64,000 nucleotides of DNA from contig JBCAQO010000013.1 of NCBI GenBank assembly GCA_039111635.1, positions 1,364,001 through 1,428,000 on the forward strand, read 5' to 3'. The notes under the pieces were generated by a model. It was not told the origin of the DNA and made no database searches. It saw only the letters and a program-made list of their open reading frames with translations. Below are positions 48,644-63,771 of this stretch, piece after piece. How positions within the stretch are numbered: position 1 is the stretch's first letter; the number at the start of each line of letters is the position of its first letter. Made by a program: the position numbers and the translations under genes. The stretch is from Heterobasidion occidentale. Lineage: Eukaryota; Basidiomycota; Agaricomycetes; Russulales; Bondarzewiaceae.

Positions 48644-49179
48644 CGCGGTGTCGTTCGATGCAAGCGTATTCGCTTCTCTGAGATGTCACTTTCGAATGCG
48701 TTTGCAACGTGAGTCGAAGATGAAATTAAGAGCGACGAGGACGACGATGAGGAGAGAGGTAGAGAGGGCTGGGTGAATATGACTAATTTTCGGGTGGACG
48801 ACCCCGCAGGCACCGCGAACCCCGGGTCCACCCGCGTCTGTCCCTGCCCCTTCCGCTTTCACCGCCAACCTCTTGGCCACAGCCTTCTTGCACTCTTCTT
48901 GCTTTCTCGAGCGCACTGCTAGCTGCTCCCTCGATCGCTTGGTATTTACACGGTTCCTGGGCTACATCATCGACGAGGCGCACCACAAATTCTTGACTTC
49001 GTAGGTTTCACAAAAGGGAGCCTGCTAAAATTGGAGTTTGATCCAACTTATCATACATCCGACAAAAGAACGTAGCAAACCTTCGCCTCGCAGAATGGAA
49101 AACCTGATATATATACGCGCGTAAGGCTGATGAGTACCAAGGTGGATGGATTGGATTGATAAATAAGATTCCGTTTAAT
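48644..49179. other. intergenic stretch
   Basis: Upstream of the transcription factor and downstream of the TPR gene. No supported gene. Confidence 0.4.
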
Positions 49180-51390
49180 TCAGAATTCGTAGGGCAAAGT
49201 GGTTTCAAGCAAATCATTGGCGTTGCTCTGGTCCACGAAGCCAGATCCAGTGCTTGTCATGATCCTCTCCGTCATAACACCCATCCCCTGCTGAAACTGC
49301 TCAATTCGGTCAGAGTTCTGCCAGATTGGCATGGTGGCAGGAATGATCTCGTTGATGTGCCGACCCATCAACTGGAATATCCCCATCACACCGGTGCCGA
49401 AGCACGAACGGCACAGCAAGAGTCTCCACGCGTATACTACAGCAAACACCAATAAGGAGTCCTACGAGACATATAAGAAAATAGGTTGCGTACCCTGCCG
49501 CATTTCATCGTCTTGAGGGCATATAGCGGCGGCCTCTTGGTAGTTATCGCCTGCACTCATAAGTGATTGTTGATAGATCTCTCGTGTTTCGGCGACTACT
49601 CCTATCTCGGCAAGACAATGTCCCTTCGCTCTGCTCGAGAATGATAAGTCAGAACGGATTCCAGCGTAGCAGGATAATGTTGTCTAGACGTACGCGAGAG
49701 CCTGAGCATGAGCGTTCACATACAAAGCGACTTCTTCTCCGGGAGAGCATGTTGGATCAGGGGTGTCAGACTGTGCATCCACTAGCACTTCGTCTGCCTC
49801 ACGCAAGATATCTCGGGCGCTGAATCTAGGATCCTTCCCGCCTTTTTCATGATACGCCTAGATACATTTCAATAAGCAACATTGCACACATGAGTTCGAA
49901 AGAATATCTCAACGAATGGATTCTTTGCAGTACGGACCCTTAACAGATGGTTCATCCTCAGACAACGTACGCCTCGCGTGAAAGCTCGTCGAAAATGGAG
50001 ACCCCGTTTCTTTAATGGCAGATCATGCCACTCTTCCTGGCCCCATCGGAGAATATCTAGCGCCTTGTCAAGTAAGGGAATTGAGCTGGCATAGTCTTTG
50101 CGTATATGACCGAAGTCTAAGAATGCTTGCATGATGAGAATCCTGTAGAAATCGACGATATCGGATATGTCAGTCACCGAAGAGATATGAAGCATATGCG
50201 TACGAGACAGCACTTTGCAAAGCAGGGCGTGCCAAGTCCCATCCTCCCGATTCTAATAACTGCCGAATCCCTTGCTTGAAATTCGAGAGGTCGCCCGTTA
50301 GATCAGGAATCTGGTGTTTGCTCGTCTCATACGCCACTTCGATCGCGGCTTCAGTCGTTGGCTTGCACACCATATCGTGTATAGCTGATACATACCTCGA
50401 GCATGGTATTCTGGCAGCCAATCGTCACCCTCCATTTGAAACACGCGCCGCTCCATGATGATTGCGTTACAGATCGTCGAAATCGTCTTGTTGTAAATCA
50501 ATGCACGGATGAGAAAGAGACCAAATCAGCATCATGTGAGGACACACCTCTTCGTTGTCTGACAGCGCATCAGAATCATTCATGTCATGTCCTTTCATAT
50601 TCTTCAAAGCAAGCATCCCTTTGTCGAAATACTGATCCGTTGTGTCAACATGAATTGAGTTGACAGCGTGTGTAAACGCCACCTACCACCCGTGCCTCTA
50701 CAAGGGCATGAGCCTAGTAAACATCGAGAACCGATCAATATTCGGGACCATTTCTAATGACCGAATTAGAGCCGCACGCTGCTCCGCCGTTGATCACTTT
50801 GCAGGAGATCAGGAATCATTGTTGCTGCAATTATCCACGGAGGGTCGTTCTGTATAGCACTCGCTGCTTCAAGCGCTCTCTCGTAATCCTGCCTCTGTTT
50901 CAACTGTGCGGGAGTCTGGTTCTCTTTTGGGATTGCATCGATCGCACGGAGCCAGTTGTTCACCGCGCCTTTCCTGATATTTAGACCCTACAAACACATG
51001 AACAGTGTGCGCTAGCAAATAACCTATGTCATACCTCTTGTGCTGCAGCTAGTCGTGCCCAGGCTTTCGCAAAGGTAGGATTTAGTTCTGTAGCCTAGGA
51101 GGAGGTAGTGCTCAGGATTGAAGGGGTAATCATTAAGAATTCACAATACCTGTCCCGCATCCTGCTGTGCGTCATGATAGCTATGATAAGCAAGGTCAGA
51201 GTCGTCTAGGTCGATGCATCTCAACCCCACTTTTTCAGTGCATGGTGGCATGCAGCACGATTGCAATACAGGATTGCATTTCGTGGATCCTTCACGATGG
51301 CAGCTGTATACTTCTCGATCGCACCCTCGTAGTCTTTCTCGTTGAAAAGAGCATTCCTTCGTCCTTGAGTTTGGCTGCTGCGCTGGACAT
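49180..51390 (-). CDS. TPR-repeat protein
   Basis: Tetratricopeptide protein, probably a co-chaperone-like scaffold. The N-terminal repeat reads AAAKLKDEG, ALFNEKDYEGAIEKYTAAIV, DPRNAILYCNRAACHHALK; a second is ATELNPTFAKAWARLAAAQE. Downstream parts include WLRAIDAIPKENQTPAQLKQ, AIIMERRVFQMEGDDWLPEY, SGGWDLARPALQSAV, LDILRWGQEEWHDLP and FTRGVRCLRMN. Order and content match a fungal TPR family whose N-terminus resembles Sti1-type TPRs. Many short introns. Near 51,353 one A appears missing between DEG and ALFNEKDY, which breaks the frame after only 13 codons. Without that base the gene would be dead from its start. The C-terminus ends LLETTLPYEF. Confidence 0.75.
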
Positions 51391-51972
51391 GAGATCAGGA
51401 TTAGACGGAGGGCGACGGGTGAATCGAGAAGCGATGCGTCGCGATTTGGCTGCGTGGCCGTAAGTGAAGACCTTCGAGCGTAAATCACACGGCGAACGCT
51501 GCCTGATAAGGGTTCTATGTGACTCTTTGCGCATTCTATATGTGCAGTCTTCATACACAGCCCGGAGAGATGACCATTCACGTTGTATATGTTCGAGAAG
51601 ATGATGAATGAAGACGAGGTGCAAGGAAGTGGCGGTTCACGTTCAGTCGCTGCCAGTGCTTGCACAGGCAATCCAAGAGCCATCGAATTTGAAACGCTGC
51701 CGACCTCGGCATCTCACGTGCTCGAATCTTTCCTCCATCCTCCATCGAAGAATTTGTAAACAATTTACTCCACAAGATCCCAGACAGCAAAATTCAATAA
51801 TCGTTACAAAGTGTGAGCAGAGTAGAAGCAGTCATCACGATATCAACCAGTAGCCTTTGAACACCCCAATCCCCCATGCTTCGGGAATGCAGATGTCCAA
51901 TTGCATGTCAGTCTCCGGATTGTGCGTGATTTATGATGTGAGGTGCAGCTTACCAGAGCATCCAGACAACCA

Positions 51973-52725
51973 TCAGAGCCCGAGCAAGCCCAAAAGGAGG
52001 GAAAGGACGAGGCTCAGGAGCTGCGGAACGAGCCCAAGGATGAGCGGTAGGAGAGCACTCAGCAGGGACGCCACCGTGGTTCCAAGCAGCGTCACCACGA
52101 CGCTCAAGAGCGTCTCCACAACAGACCTACATGACACACTTGATCAGCAAAACCCACGTATCATTTATCGGGTGAGATTCGCACAGAAGAGGGGTGAGCA
52201 GACCGAGAGTGCCAACCGCGCCTGAACCGCTCGTGAGAGGCCCAAGGACACCGAACACGGTGTTCAACAACCCTCCAACGAGGCCAGCGACGTCACCGAC
52301 GCTCAGGAGGCCGCTCCCGTCCAACTTGACGAGCACCTGTGCCTGTGGCTGCCCGACGAGACCCGACAAAGACGTCGTCGCCGACTGGATGAGCGAGGTC
52401 ACTTGAGTGACCCCAGACTGGACAGTGGCCGCATCGGTCGCTCCGGACAGGCCAGCTGCGATATAGAAATGATCAGTCGTGTTTCCGAAGCAGTCCGAGT
52501 CGAGGAAGGAAGCGTACAAAGAACGGGCCCGAGCTGCACGTTCAGGCTTGCAAAGATAGTCGCAACGGTATTGCCATCGCGCTCTTGGAGGACCGTCTTA
52601 GGGACGATGACCGGGGAAGCGACAACCGCAGGTGCAACCTCCTTGGCAGCCGGGAGTGCAGACACGGAGGCGAGGGTGCCCAAGACGAGGACGGCGAAAG
52701 AAGCAATCTTGGTGAACGAGAACAT
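51973..52725 (-). CDS. Cys-free Leu/Val-rich small secreted protein, copy 2 (210 aa)
   Basis: Exons 52518-52725, 52185-52455 and 51973-52126 have exactly the same lengths (208, 271, 154) and phases as copy 1. The signal peptide MFSFTKIASFAVLVLG is followed by the same mature layout. Differences from copy 1 include SPVIVPKTVLQ for APVVVPSTIIQ and GATDAAT for GAKDAAT. Intron 1 differs more than the exons. Intact, inverted relative to copies 1 and 3. Likely product and role as for copy 1. Confidence 0.85.
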
Positions 52726-53560
52726 GATGGGATGTGTAGACCTCGAAGTGCGAAAGTGAATGATCAAAATGCAGGAGCTCGTAGAGATGGAACTGGACGA
52801 GGTGAGGAAAGAGTAGGCCAGCAAGAGGCGGTTTATATAGTGAATGCATACAGCTGTTCAGCTTCCAAGACCGAGCATTCTTACGGGCAATGTTTGTCGG
52901 ATAAACAATCTGTGTAGCTCATAGCGTGTCCCCGCGAGCAGCCTCTGTTATGGACAAAACCCGTGCAGATCATCTCTCGCCGCACCATCACCGCTGTGCA
53001 GGGTCGAAACAGGAACAAAATCGAAGCCAACCTTCACCTCACGGTGCGCGGCATGTCTGGAATTTGCCATCAAAGCCAGTAGGGTACCGACGACCAACGT
53101 GATGATCCTTCGAAGAAGTCAGCACTGAAGCCAAAATCAGCTGGATTGGGGTGGATCGTGCGGTCTGGAAGTCATCGAAGACATGGCTTACACTATGAAT
53201 TAAGGAACAAACCATAGATGGAGTCTTGCGAAATCCCATATACGGAAGACATGCCGTCGAGAAGAATTATCGGAAGAATTTCAGGTAACATTCTTCACTC
53301 CGTTGAATTTTAGCATCTTCAGAATAGCCAGTTAGATTTTCATCATGCGTTATACATAGGTCACCGCTTAGTGTGAGTTCTTTAACATACGACTGTTGCT
53401 CAGTATCTGTTTTGACTTTTGAGTGTGCAGGTCGGGGAGGGAGAACATCTGGATGACGTCATCCAAGTCCAAATCGTGGCGCTCGGCGCTTGACGCCTTC
53501 CGAGACTCTCGATTCAACTGACCTGGGCTTTTGGTGAGACCCCTTATTTGATTTCTCATG
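52726..53560 (-). repeat. duplicated upstream segment, copy 2
   Basis: Counterpart of 34900-35735 and 61560-62421 on the opposite strand. It keeps the AGCGG..GGTGCGGCG block near 52,990 and the GCCGAGCGCCACGA..GATGACGTCATCC block near 53,455-53,485. Confidence 0.7.
52832..52839 (-). promoter_or_regulatory. TATA box of secreted protein copy 2
   Basis: TATATAAA 114 bases before the ATG, followed by the shared ccgcctcttgctggc leader. Confidence 0.65.
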
Positions 53561-53989
53561 CCAAAAACTTACGAGCGGCCATAACGGAAGTGTGTCTTTC
53601 ATCCGAAGGCTATATTGAACACCCATGACTCCTCTCAATATCCGCCTCTCCGAGAATATCAAGAAAATAGCCATCGAGAATCCTGGGCTCACAAAGAAAT
53701 CACAACCTCTCCCCCATTGGACAGCCTGATTGCACGGATGGGTTGAGATGATCCCATCGATTTCCAGATCGAAATGGTGTAGAGGTATGTGTATCTTCGG
53801 GTCGTGGCAGACTCGTTGGTTTGGAATATCGTGCAGCAGCAAGCTGACGGAGGCAGAAAGTGCCATAACTTGGTCCGCCTCCACCAAATCTGTCCACCTG
53901 TGAGTGAGAAGCACTGAGGACATCTCCCGTGCCTCGTGTCTAAGAGCTGAGCTGTGCCAGTTCGATGTTCTCTGTGCGTCGGATAGCAC
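53368..53989 (-). CDS. hypothetical protein upstream of copy 2, best-kept version of a co-duplicated gene
   Basis: An open minus-strand frame (about 53575-53989) splices through a GTAAGT donor and a CAG acceptor near 53,522 into a second exon ending at 53,368. The product is about 190 residues with no named domain; pieces are LLTHRWTDLVEADQVMALSA, FFVSPGFSMAIFLIFSERR and ERHDLDLDDVIQMFSLPDLH. Eroded versions of its last exon occur upstream of copies 1 and 3. It could be a real gene or a better-preserved relic; the start is uncertain. Confidence 0.35.
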
Positions 53990-55192
53990 ATCTTGTTACT
54001 TTCACCTCCGAGTTGCCCTGGCATTTTACTCTCACAATCGCGTTGACAGAGTCAATTACGTTTTTCGAATTGCAAGATGACGCTCACGCGACCTCCTACC
54101 TCCTGGATGACTTCTATCCGCGGACATGACACGCGCCCATATGGCTGATGGCGTCTTAATACCCTTCGTGACAAAGATTTTCTCGAACAGAGGCGTAAGT
54201 GCCTCGGCGACCTATACCTGGCCCTGAGCGGGCAGGTGTCGACATGAGTATCACAATTCTGTTCATGGTTTACGCTAACGACATAATACAGGACGACGTC
54301 TGACATGACTGATCTCCCAAAAGACGTCGACGACTTTTCTCTCCGACGTGCGAAACAGAATGCCCAGCGCCACGGGCTTTTCCTTCCCATTCGCATGCGA
54401 AACTGAGACTGGCCGCAGCATTAATTCCCTATTTCTTGTCCTCAATCTCTGGCCATGATTCCAGACATTGCCAGTTTATGGTCTTTCTCGGCGCCTTCGT
54501 TCGAGTACCGCATTTGCTTTCACTTTCAGGATGGCGAAGGTTCTGAGATCTCATCGATGTTTGTGCTTGTGCCTTATCCGCTCGGTCATGTCGGGACTGC
54601 TAAGGTAAAGGCATGGGCTCGGGGTCTCCTATTCACCGCCATGTAAGTCTCCAATACCCCATTACTCTCAGTGCAGCGGGCACGACCGACGCGTAGATCG
54701 TTAGGTTGCGTTCTTGCTGTGCTTCTGCTCTCACGACTGATGCATTGCTCTGCGCCTGGATCAACGGGGTGGCGTTGCTGTGTCTGTTTCGGCATCAACA
54801 TCTCTCTCCACATCGGGGGGTAATTGCGGTGATCATCAAGGTTGCTCTGCCTTGTTGTGTACGAATTGCAATAGTCAAAGTCAACAATGATAGGGGGAAA
54901 TATCGAGCAAGACTGGTGAAAAGCAAGGTACGGTACGAGGTTGATTTGATTGCCCTATAGCAATAACTGCTTTGGTATGAACAAGAGCTCGCTACACCCA
55001 AGAGCTCATTTCAGGATTGTAGCACATATCCAGCTTCCACTAGCTGATAGAGAGACGCAACATTGTCGCGCCAGTACATGAAGGCACATAATTCCTACAA
55101 CCAACGTTTCGAGCGCTCAGCGAGCCTCAAGTTCAAGCTAGCAGTGCAGTCATGCGGTCTGCAATGTACCCAGCGCGCATAATCTAACCAGC
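53990..55192. other. intergenic with short unresolved frames
   Basis: Plus-strand frames near 54303-54404 (MTDLPKDVDDFSLRRAKQNA start) and 54455-54646 might be exons of an unknown gene, but no splice chain could be built. Nothing else is supported. Confidence 0.3.
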
Positions 55193-58638
<3,446 letters not shown>

Positions 58639-60027
58639 ATGTCCACCCCACAACCCAACACCCACTTCATTGCCACAGTGTGCTACCCGACCCCACCACC
58701 GACGCTCAACACGCTCGACTCTACCCAGCGCAAGCGCCTCATGTCCTCTGCGCGCAAGCTCGGGCAGCTCCTTGGTACGCAGCCGATCCTTGTTGACCGC
58801 GATCCCCAAGCCACTCTCCATTCGGAGAGTAATGGCTACGAGTACGACCATCCTGCGCTCCAGCACCCTGTTCCCATGCGTCCGTATGGGTACGGCTATG
58901 CACACGCCCACACCCGCTCGGTGCCGAGCGTTCAAACCAAACCGGGCTCGAGTATGAGCGCAAGCTCGGGTGCGAAAACGAATGCGTGGAAGGCATCCCG
59001 CAGGCACGGGTCCATCCTCACCTTTCCTACTTCTTCGCCATCTTCATCGTCCACATCTCCCGCCTCCTCCCTTCTCTCCCTGCCGCTCTCCACCCCGCGC
59101 TCGTCTCTCGAATCTATACACTCCGCCACCTCCGCTTCCTCGTTCCACACCGCCTCGTCCTCGATGCTCTCGCTTCCTGCCCCTCATCCACCCGCATCCA
59201 CGTCGTCCTTATCATCCTCGCTCGCCTCTCGTCGCGCGCGCGCTCACACACGCATGCCACCGCCACCACCGTTGATTCTCACAATGACCACCGTACCACT
59301 GTCGTCGTCTGACCCGCGCGTGCACCCGATCACGCCGACCCCTCTTACGCCTCTCACGCCTCTCACACCATACACGCCCGCCCACGAACCAGAGCATCCG
59401 TCGTCCCCCCCCTCCTCGTCCTCTGATACCTCCCCAACTACTCCCGCCCGCGCCGGGGCAGACACAGCGATGCTCTCCCCGCCCTCAACTCCCGCCCGCG
59501 CCGAGATCCGCCGCAAAAAGATGCTCAAGCTCCAGCGCACGCTCGGCGGCGACGTGCCCCCCGAGCTCGTCTTCCCTCCCACGCCGCGCACTCCCCGCAG
59601 CCACCGCCCCCAGACCCCGCACGCTCCACAGGCGCATATGCAGGGGGTAAATGCGGGGCACCGTGGCCGGCGCGCGAGCGCCAGCGGCGGGGTGTTGGTC
59701 ACGATGTCGAACGTGTCCGACCAGCCCCAGTATAAGCCCAAGCCCCAGTCGGCCCCGCGCCGGCGTAAGGTGCATCCGCCGCTCCCCTCGCCCTCGCCGA
59801 TGGCCCCTCGTGTCCCCGCTCGAACCGAGGCCCCCCTTCAGTCGCAGGCACAGGCAAAGAGCGAAGCCTACGTCCAGTCACAGAAGCAGACGCACAGCCG
59901 GAACGCGAGCTCGGCGGTGTCTGCGTCGGGCGCGCGCGCGCCGCATGGCGAGACTTGGGTCGGGCAGTGGAATCGCGCGGATATTGGTCAAGTGCAGAAG
60001 GAGTTGCGACGCATGCGGTTGCGATGA
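58639..60027 (+). CDS. single-exon low-complexity agaricomycete protein (462 aa)
   Basis: Function unknown. Uninterrupted frame starting MSTPQPNTHFIATVCYP. It is mostly Ser/Pro/Thr/His-rich and disordered with LTPLTPLTPYTP repeats near residues 235-250. Two short islands look conserved: RRKKMLKLQRTLGGDVPPEL (about 290-310) and the C-terminal WVGQWNRADIGQVQKELRRM. From memory, such a basic TLG motif plus a terminal W..W..D...V...LR helix recurs in agaricomycete proteins. No signal peptide or membrane segment. Strong codon bias and clean frame support expression. Confidence 0.8.
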   Translation: MSTPQPNTHFIATVCYPTPPPTLNTLDSTQRKRLMSSARKLGQLLGTQPILVDRDPQATLHSESNGYEYDHPALQHPVPMRPYGYGYAHAHTRSVPSVQTKPGSSMSASSGAKTNAWKASRRHGSILTFPTSSPSSSSTSPASSLLSLPLSTPRSSLESIHSATSASSFHTASSSMLSLPAPHPPASTSSLSSSLASRRARAHTRMPPPPPLILTMTTVPLSSSDPRVHPITPTPLTPLTPLTPYTPAHEPEHPSSPPSSSSDTSPTTPARAGADTAMLSPPSTPARAEIRRKKMLKLQRTLGGDVPPELVFPPTPRTPRSHRPQTPHAPQAHMQGVNAGHRGRRASASGGVLVTMSNVSDQPQYKPKPQSAPRRRKVHPPLPSPSPMAPRVPARTEAPLQSQAQAKSEAYVQSQKQTHSRNASSAVSASGARAPHGETWVGQWNRADIGQVQKELRRMRLR

Positions 60028-61560
60028 GCAGACGATGAATGCGCGCATGCAGGTCGTTGTTGCCGATGCCTAGCGCGCGCTTCGGTCGCGCGCTGGTCTC
60101 TTTGACCGCTTTGAAAATTTTCCACTTTTTCACTTCTGCTTTTCAGGTGCATATATTCCCGATTTTTCTCTGGATCTTTTTTCCCCTTAATCTTATCCCA
60201 CTACCTATTGGCGATGTGCGTGTCTCCACTTGTATACTTAATGGCGCCCACCCTCGCGTTGGCCGATGCCTTGCTCTGTAGCGTCGTAGAACACTCAATA
60301 TCCAGTACTCATACATACCTACCTCGCTGTATTTACTTGCTCTCGCGGACTTTTTGTATCGGAATTGGAATCTAAAACGACATTGTTGTTCATGTATATC
60401 ATTGTTTCTCTTTTCTCGGATTTATGCACGGAGGACATTACTGATGGTGTTGAATGAGGCGAATCAGCGCCCATGTCTTTGCAAAGTCCTGGGCGGTCGA
60501 GCGAGAAAGAGTCAAGACCTTTACGGATCTGAAAGCCAGTGAGATACTGGAACGAAAGTGAGCAGCAAGACCGTAGGTTAGCAATGACCCGGTGCTGCAG
60601 GCAAGGGACTGGAAGTATGATCAACATTGCGGAACACAAATAGTCAAGTCGATATCCGAACTCGTCCTGCCACGGGCTCTGCCTCTACATTCGCATGCGC
60701 GCGTCAGGCCTGCTGATGCTCACTAGACATTGTCTTTCACACATCAGAGAGTGAGCTCATTGACGTCTTGTTCGACAATCAGTCACGTCAGACGACGGGT
60801 CGCTCACGTCAAGCAGGGAACGGACCTACCCGTGTCGACAATCGGCCAGCTCGGGGTAGGTATAGATCACCGATGCACTCGTGCCTCCGCTCGAGAAAGA
60901 GGCAGTGAAGCTCAGTGAAGAGGGTCGGTACGCGATCATTCAAATGGGCGCACACGTGTCAAGTCCGCGGATGGAAGCGTCTAGGTTGTCGGAGGTCGCG
61001 CGATCGACATCTCGGATCCAAGGAACAAAATCGGGTCTATGGTAAAAATCCGATTATGAGAGTAAACTAACGGGGATACCTGTGGTGAAGACCACATAAT
61101 GCAGTGTGCTATCCGATGCACAGGAAAACATCAGGCACATGTTGGTAGCTCACCTTCTGGGTGCGAAGAGATGTCCCTGATGTTTCTCGCTCACAGGTGT
61201 ACAGAGCGGTCCATATGGACCAAATCGGGAGTCTGCACAAGCAAATAAATTAAATTTGAAACGATGCACACACCTCTGAGCAGCCTCGTTCTTGGAACAC
61301 TGCCAGATTCTCCATATTTTGCGTAATTCGACTTTTATATACATATGTATTGAATTGATATGGCCTGATTCTCACATGCTGGTTTGTTACAGCCCCGCAG
61401 AGCTGAGAGGTGGTTATGATCTGGCGAGAAAGAAGAAGTCAGGGGACTTGAAGGATAAAGTGATAGAATTATCTTTCTTGTGTCTGCCTTCGTTTGTTCG
61501 ACAAAGAATTTCCGCGAAAAATCAAATGAAATCTCTCACCACACACCACAAGCCCAGGTC
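60028..61560. other. intergenic, no gene seen
   Basis: AT-richer DNA with short frames. Near 61,130-61,300 it begins to resemble the DNA upstream of copy 1 (34,450-34,620), for example a shared GATGCACACACCTCTG-like stretch and a GGACCAAATC motif. Confidence 0.4.
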
Positions 61561-62421
61561 AATCGTGAACAAATGGTCAACGGAAGGCAGTGGAAGGCTT
61601 GAGTCGGGAAGTTAAGGTGATAGAGTGGCCACCCGAGTACCAGCTGAGGCGCGCCCTGGCGCCCGACTTCGAACGGCTCCGATGACGTCATTGAAATCTT
61701 CCTCTCCTCTCGTCCTCTGGCATACACGGTCTGAAACAAAAATCGGGTAGCAAAGGCAGAACTGACAGTAGGTTGTAACAACGTCATCATTCTCAGCATA
61801 TATAAAATTGAACCTAATTCTCTGTTTGTTCGGCCGGCACTCTGAATATGGTATATTGTCGTCCGAAAAATCACAACATCTGAAGTTCTTCCGATACTTC
61901 TTTGTCATGTCGTCTCTCCGTATATGAGACACCATGAGACACCGTTGATTGTCTTTCAGATGATGGATATGCTCATATCACACGATACAACTTGATCCAG
62001 ACGATTCTGGCTTCGTACTCATGTTTTCGAAGGATCATCACATTGGTCAACAATATTCCTATTTCACAAGCTTCGATGCCAACTTTTAGGCATACCCCGC
62101 ACCTCAAGGTGAAGAAACCACTTCTTCTGAATTGTTCCTGTCTCATACCCGGCCCAGCGGGGAAGGTGCGGCGAAAGATAATCTGCACGTAGCAAAAGGC
62201 TGCTCGCCGGGATGCACTACGAGCTACGCGGTTCGGGTTTTCGACAAAAATTGCTCGTAAAATTGCTCGTAAAATTGCACAGTCTTGGAAGCTGAGCAGC
62301 TGCATGCATTCGCTATATAAACCGCCTCTTGCTGGCCTGCTCTTTCCTCACCTCGTCCATCTCTACGAGCTCCTGTATTTTGATCATTCACTCTCGCACT
62401 TTGAAGTTTACACATCCCATC
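61560..62421 (+). repeat. duplicated upstream segment, copy 3
   Basis: Counterpart of 34900-35735 and 52726-53560. It keeps a GATGACGTCATTG block near 61,683 and the CCCAGCGGGGAAGGTGCGGCG block near 62,153. Confidence 0.7.
62314..62321 (+). promoter_or_regulatory. TATA box of secreted protein copy 3
   Basis: TATATAAA 108 bases before the ATG, followed by the shared ccgcctcttgctggc leader. Confidence 0.65.
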
Positions 62422-63168
62422 ATGTTCTCTTTCACCAAGATCGCCTCCTTTGCTGTCCTTGCTTTGGGCACCCTCGCCTCCGTGTCTGCACTCCCGGCCG
62501 CCAAGGAGGTCGCACCTGCGCTCGTGGCCGCCCCGGTCGTCGTCCCTAAGACGATCATCCAAGAGCGCGATGGCAATACAGTTGCGACCGTCTTTGCAAG
62601 CCTGAACGTGCAGCTCGGGCCTGTTCTCTGTGCGCTACCTTCCTCACCTTCAATTGCTCCGAACTTAAACTGATTATCTGACATATCTCAGCTGGCCTTT
62701 CCGGAGCCAAGGACGCGGCCACTGTCCAGTCTGGAGTCACTCAAGTGACCTCGCTCATCCAGTCGGCGACGACGTCTTTGTCGGGCCTCGTCGGGCAGCC
62801 GCAGGCCCAGGTGCTCGTCAAGCTGGATAGGAGTGGCCTCCTGAGCGTCGGCGACGTCGCGGGCCTCGTCGGAGGGTTGTTGAACACTGTGTTCGGTGTA
62901 CTTGGGCCCCTTACGACGGGTTCAGGCGCAGTGGGCACTCTCGGTCTGCTTACCCCTCTCCTGTGCGTATCTCACCCGGTGAAATGATCCGTGGCTTTTG
63001 CTTATCAAGTGTAGGTCTGTTGTAGAGTCGCTCATGAGCGTCGTGGTGACGCTGCTGGGAACCACGGTGTCGTCGCTGCTGAGTGCTCTCTTGCCGCTCA
63101 TCCTTGGGCTCGTTCCCCAGCTCCTGAGCCTCGCCATTTCCCTCCTTTTGGGCTTGCTTGCGCTCTGA
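62422..63168 (+). CDS. Cys-free Leu/Val-rich small secreted protein, copy 3 (210 aa)
   Basis: Exons 62422-62629, 62692-62962 and 63015-63168 (208, 271, 154 bases), same phases as copies 1 and 2. The signal peptide is identical to copy 1. Changes include LVAAPVVVPKT, LDRSG in place of LDGSG, TTGSGAVG, SVVESLMSVVV and the C-terminus LLLGLLAL. Intron 1 is nearly identical to that of copy 1, so these two are the closest pair or have been homogenised. Intact. Confidence 0.85.
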
Positions 63169-63771
63169 GGATTGTCTGGTAAGCTGCACTTCAGTCATAA
63201 ATCACACACAAACCAGAAACTGACATCCCATGAAACATAACCTTCTACTTTCCTCAAGCATAAAGGTATAGAGTGTTTAAACGCTACTAATCCATATCAT
63301 GATTGAGGCTCTTACTCTGTACGATTGTTGAAATGTTACTGTGTTCACAAATTTTCCTTCGATTGCGACTTGAACTTCAACGTGTGTGACACTTTTGAGC
63401 TTCACATAAGAAGGACAATGGATTTGACATTCTGGAAGCCACCTCAACGTCTGGAAGCCACCTCAACGACAGATTTGTAGGGAAAGAACAAGACTTTGGG
63501 TCGTTAGCGCAATATATATACGTCCTTACATGGAGGATGAAGGACCACCTCATGGTAATGCTGAGCTGGCTCTGAGGGGAGATCGTATACAGCATGCGCA
63601 CGTGAAATGACTCGTGTCGGCAGCTATTCAAATTTGATGGTTCTTGACTCGTAGCGCCCGTTAGCAGCCTGTAAATAGGTGCAGTCCTGAACAATGATAA
63701 TGAATGAAAATTATATCGTACCGATTGGTTCCTCGAAAGTCAACCAATCTCCTGCGCTCATATACGCAGCC
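63169..63771. other. intergenic at right end
   Basis: Downstream of copy 3. A short tandem repeat of TCTGGAAGCCACCTCAACG occurs twice near 63,431-63,468. No gene seen. Confidence 0.4.
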
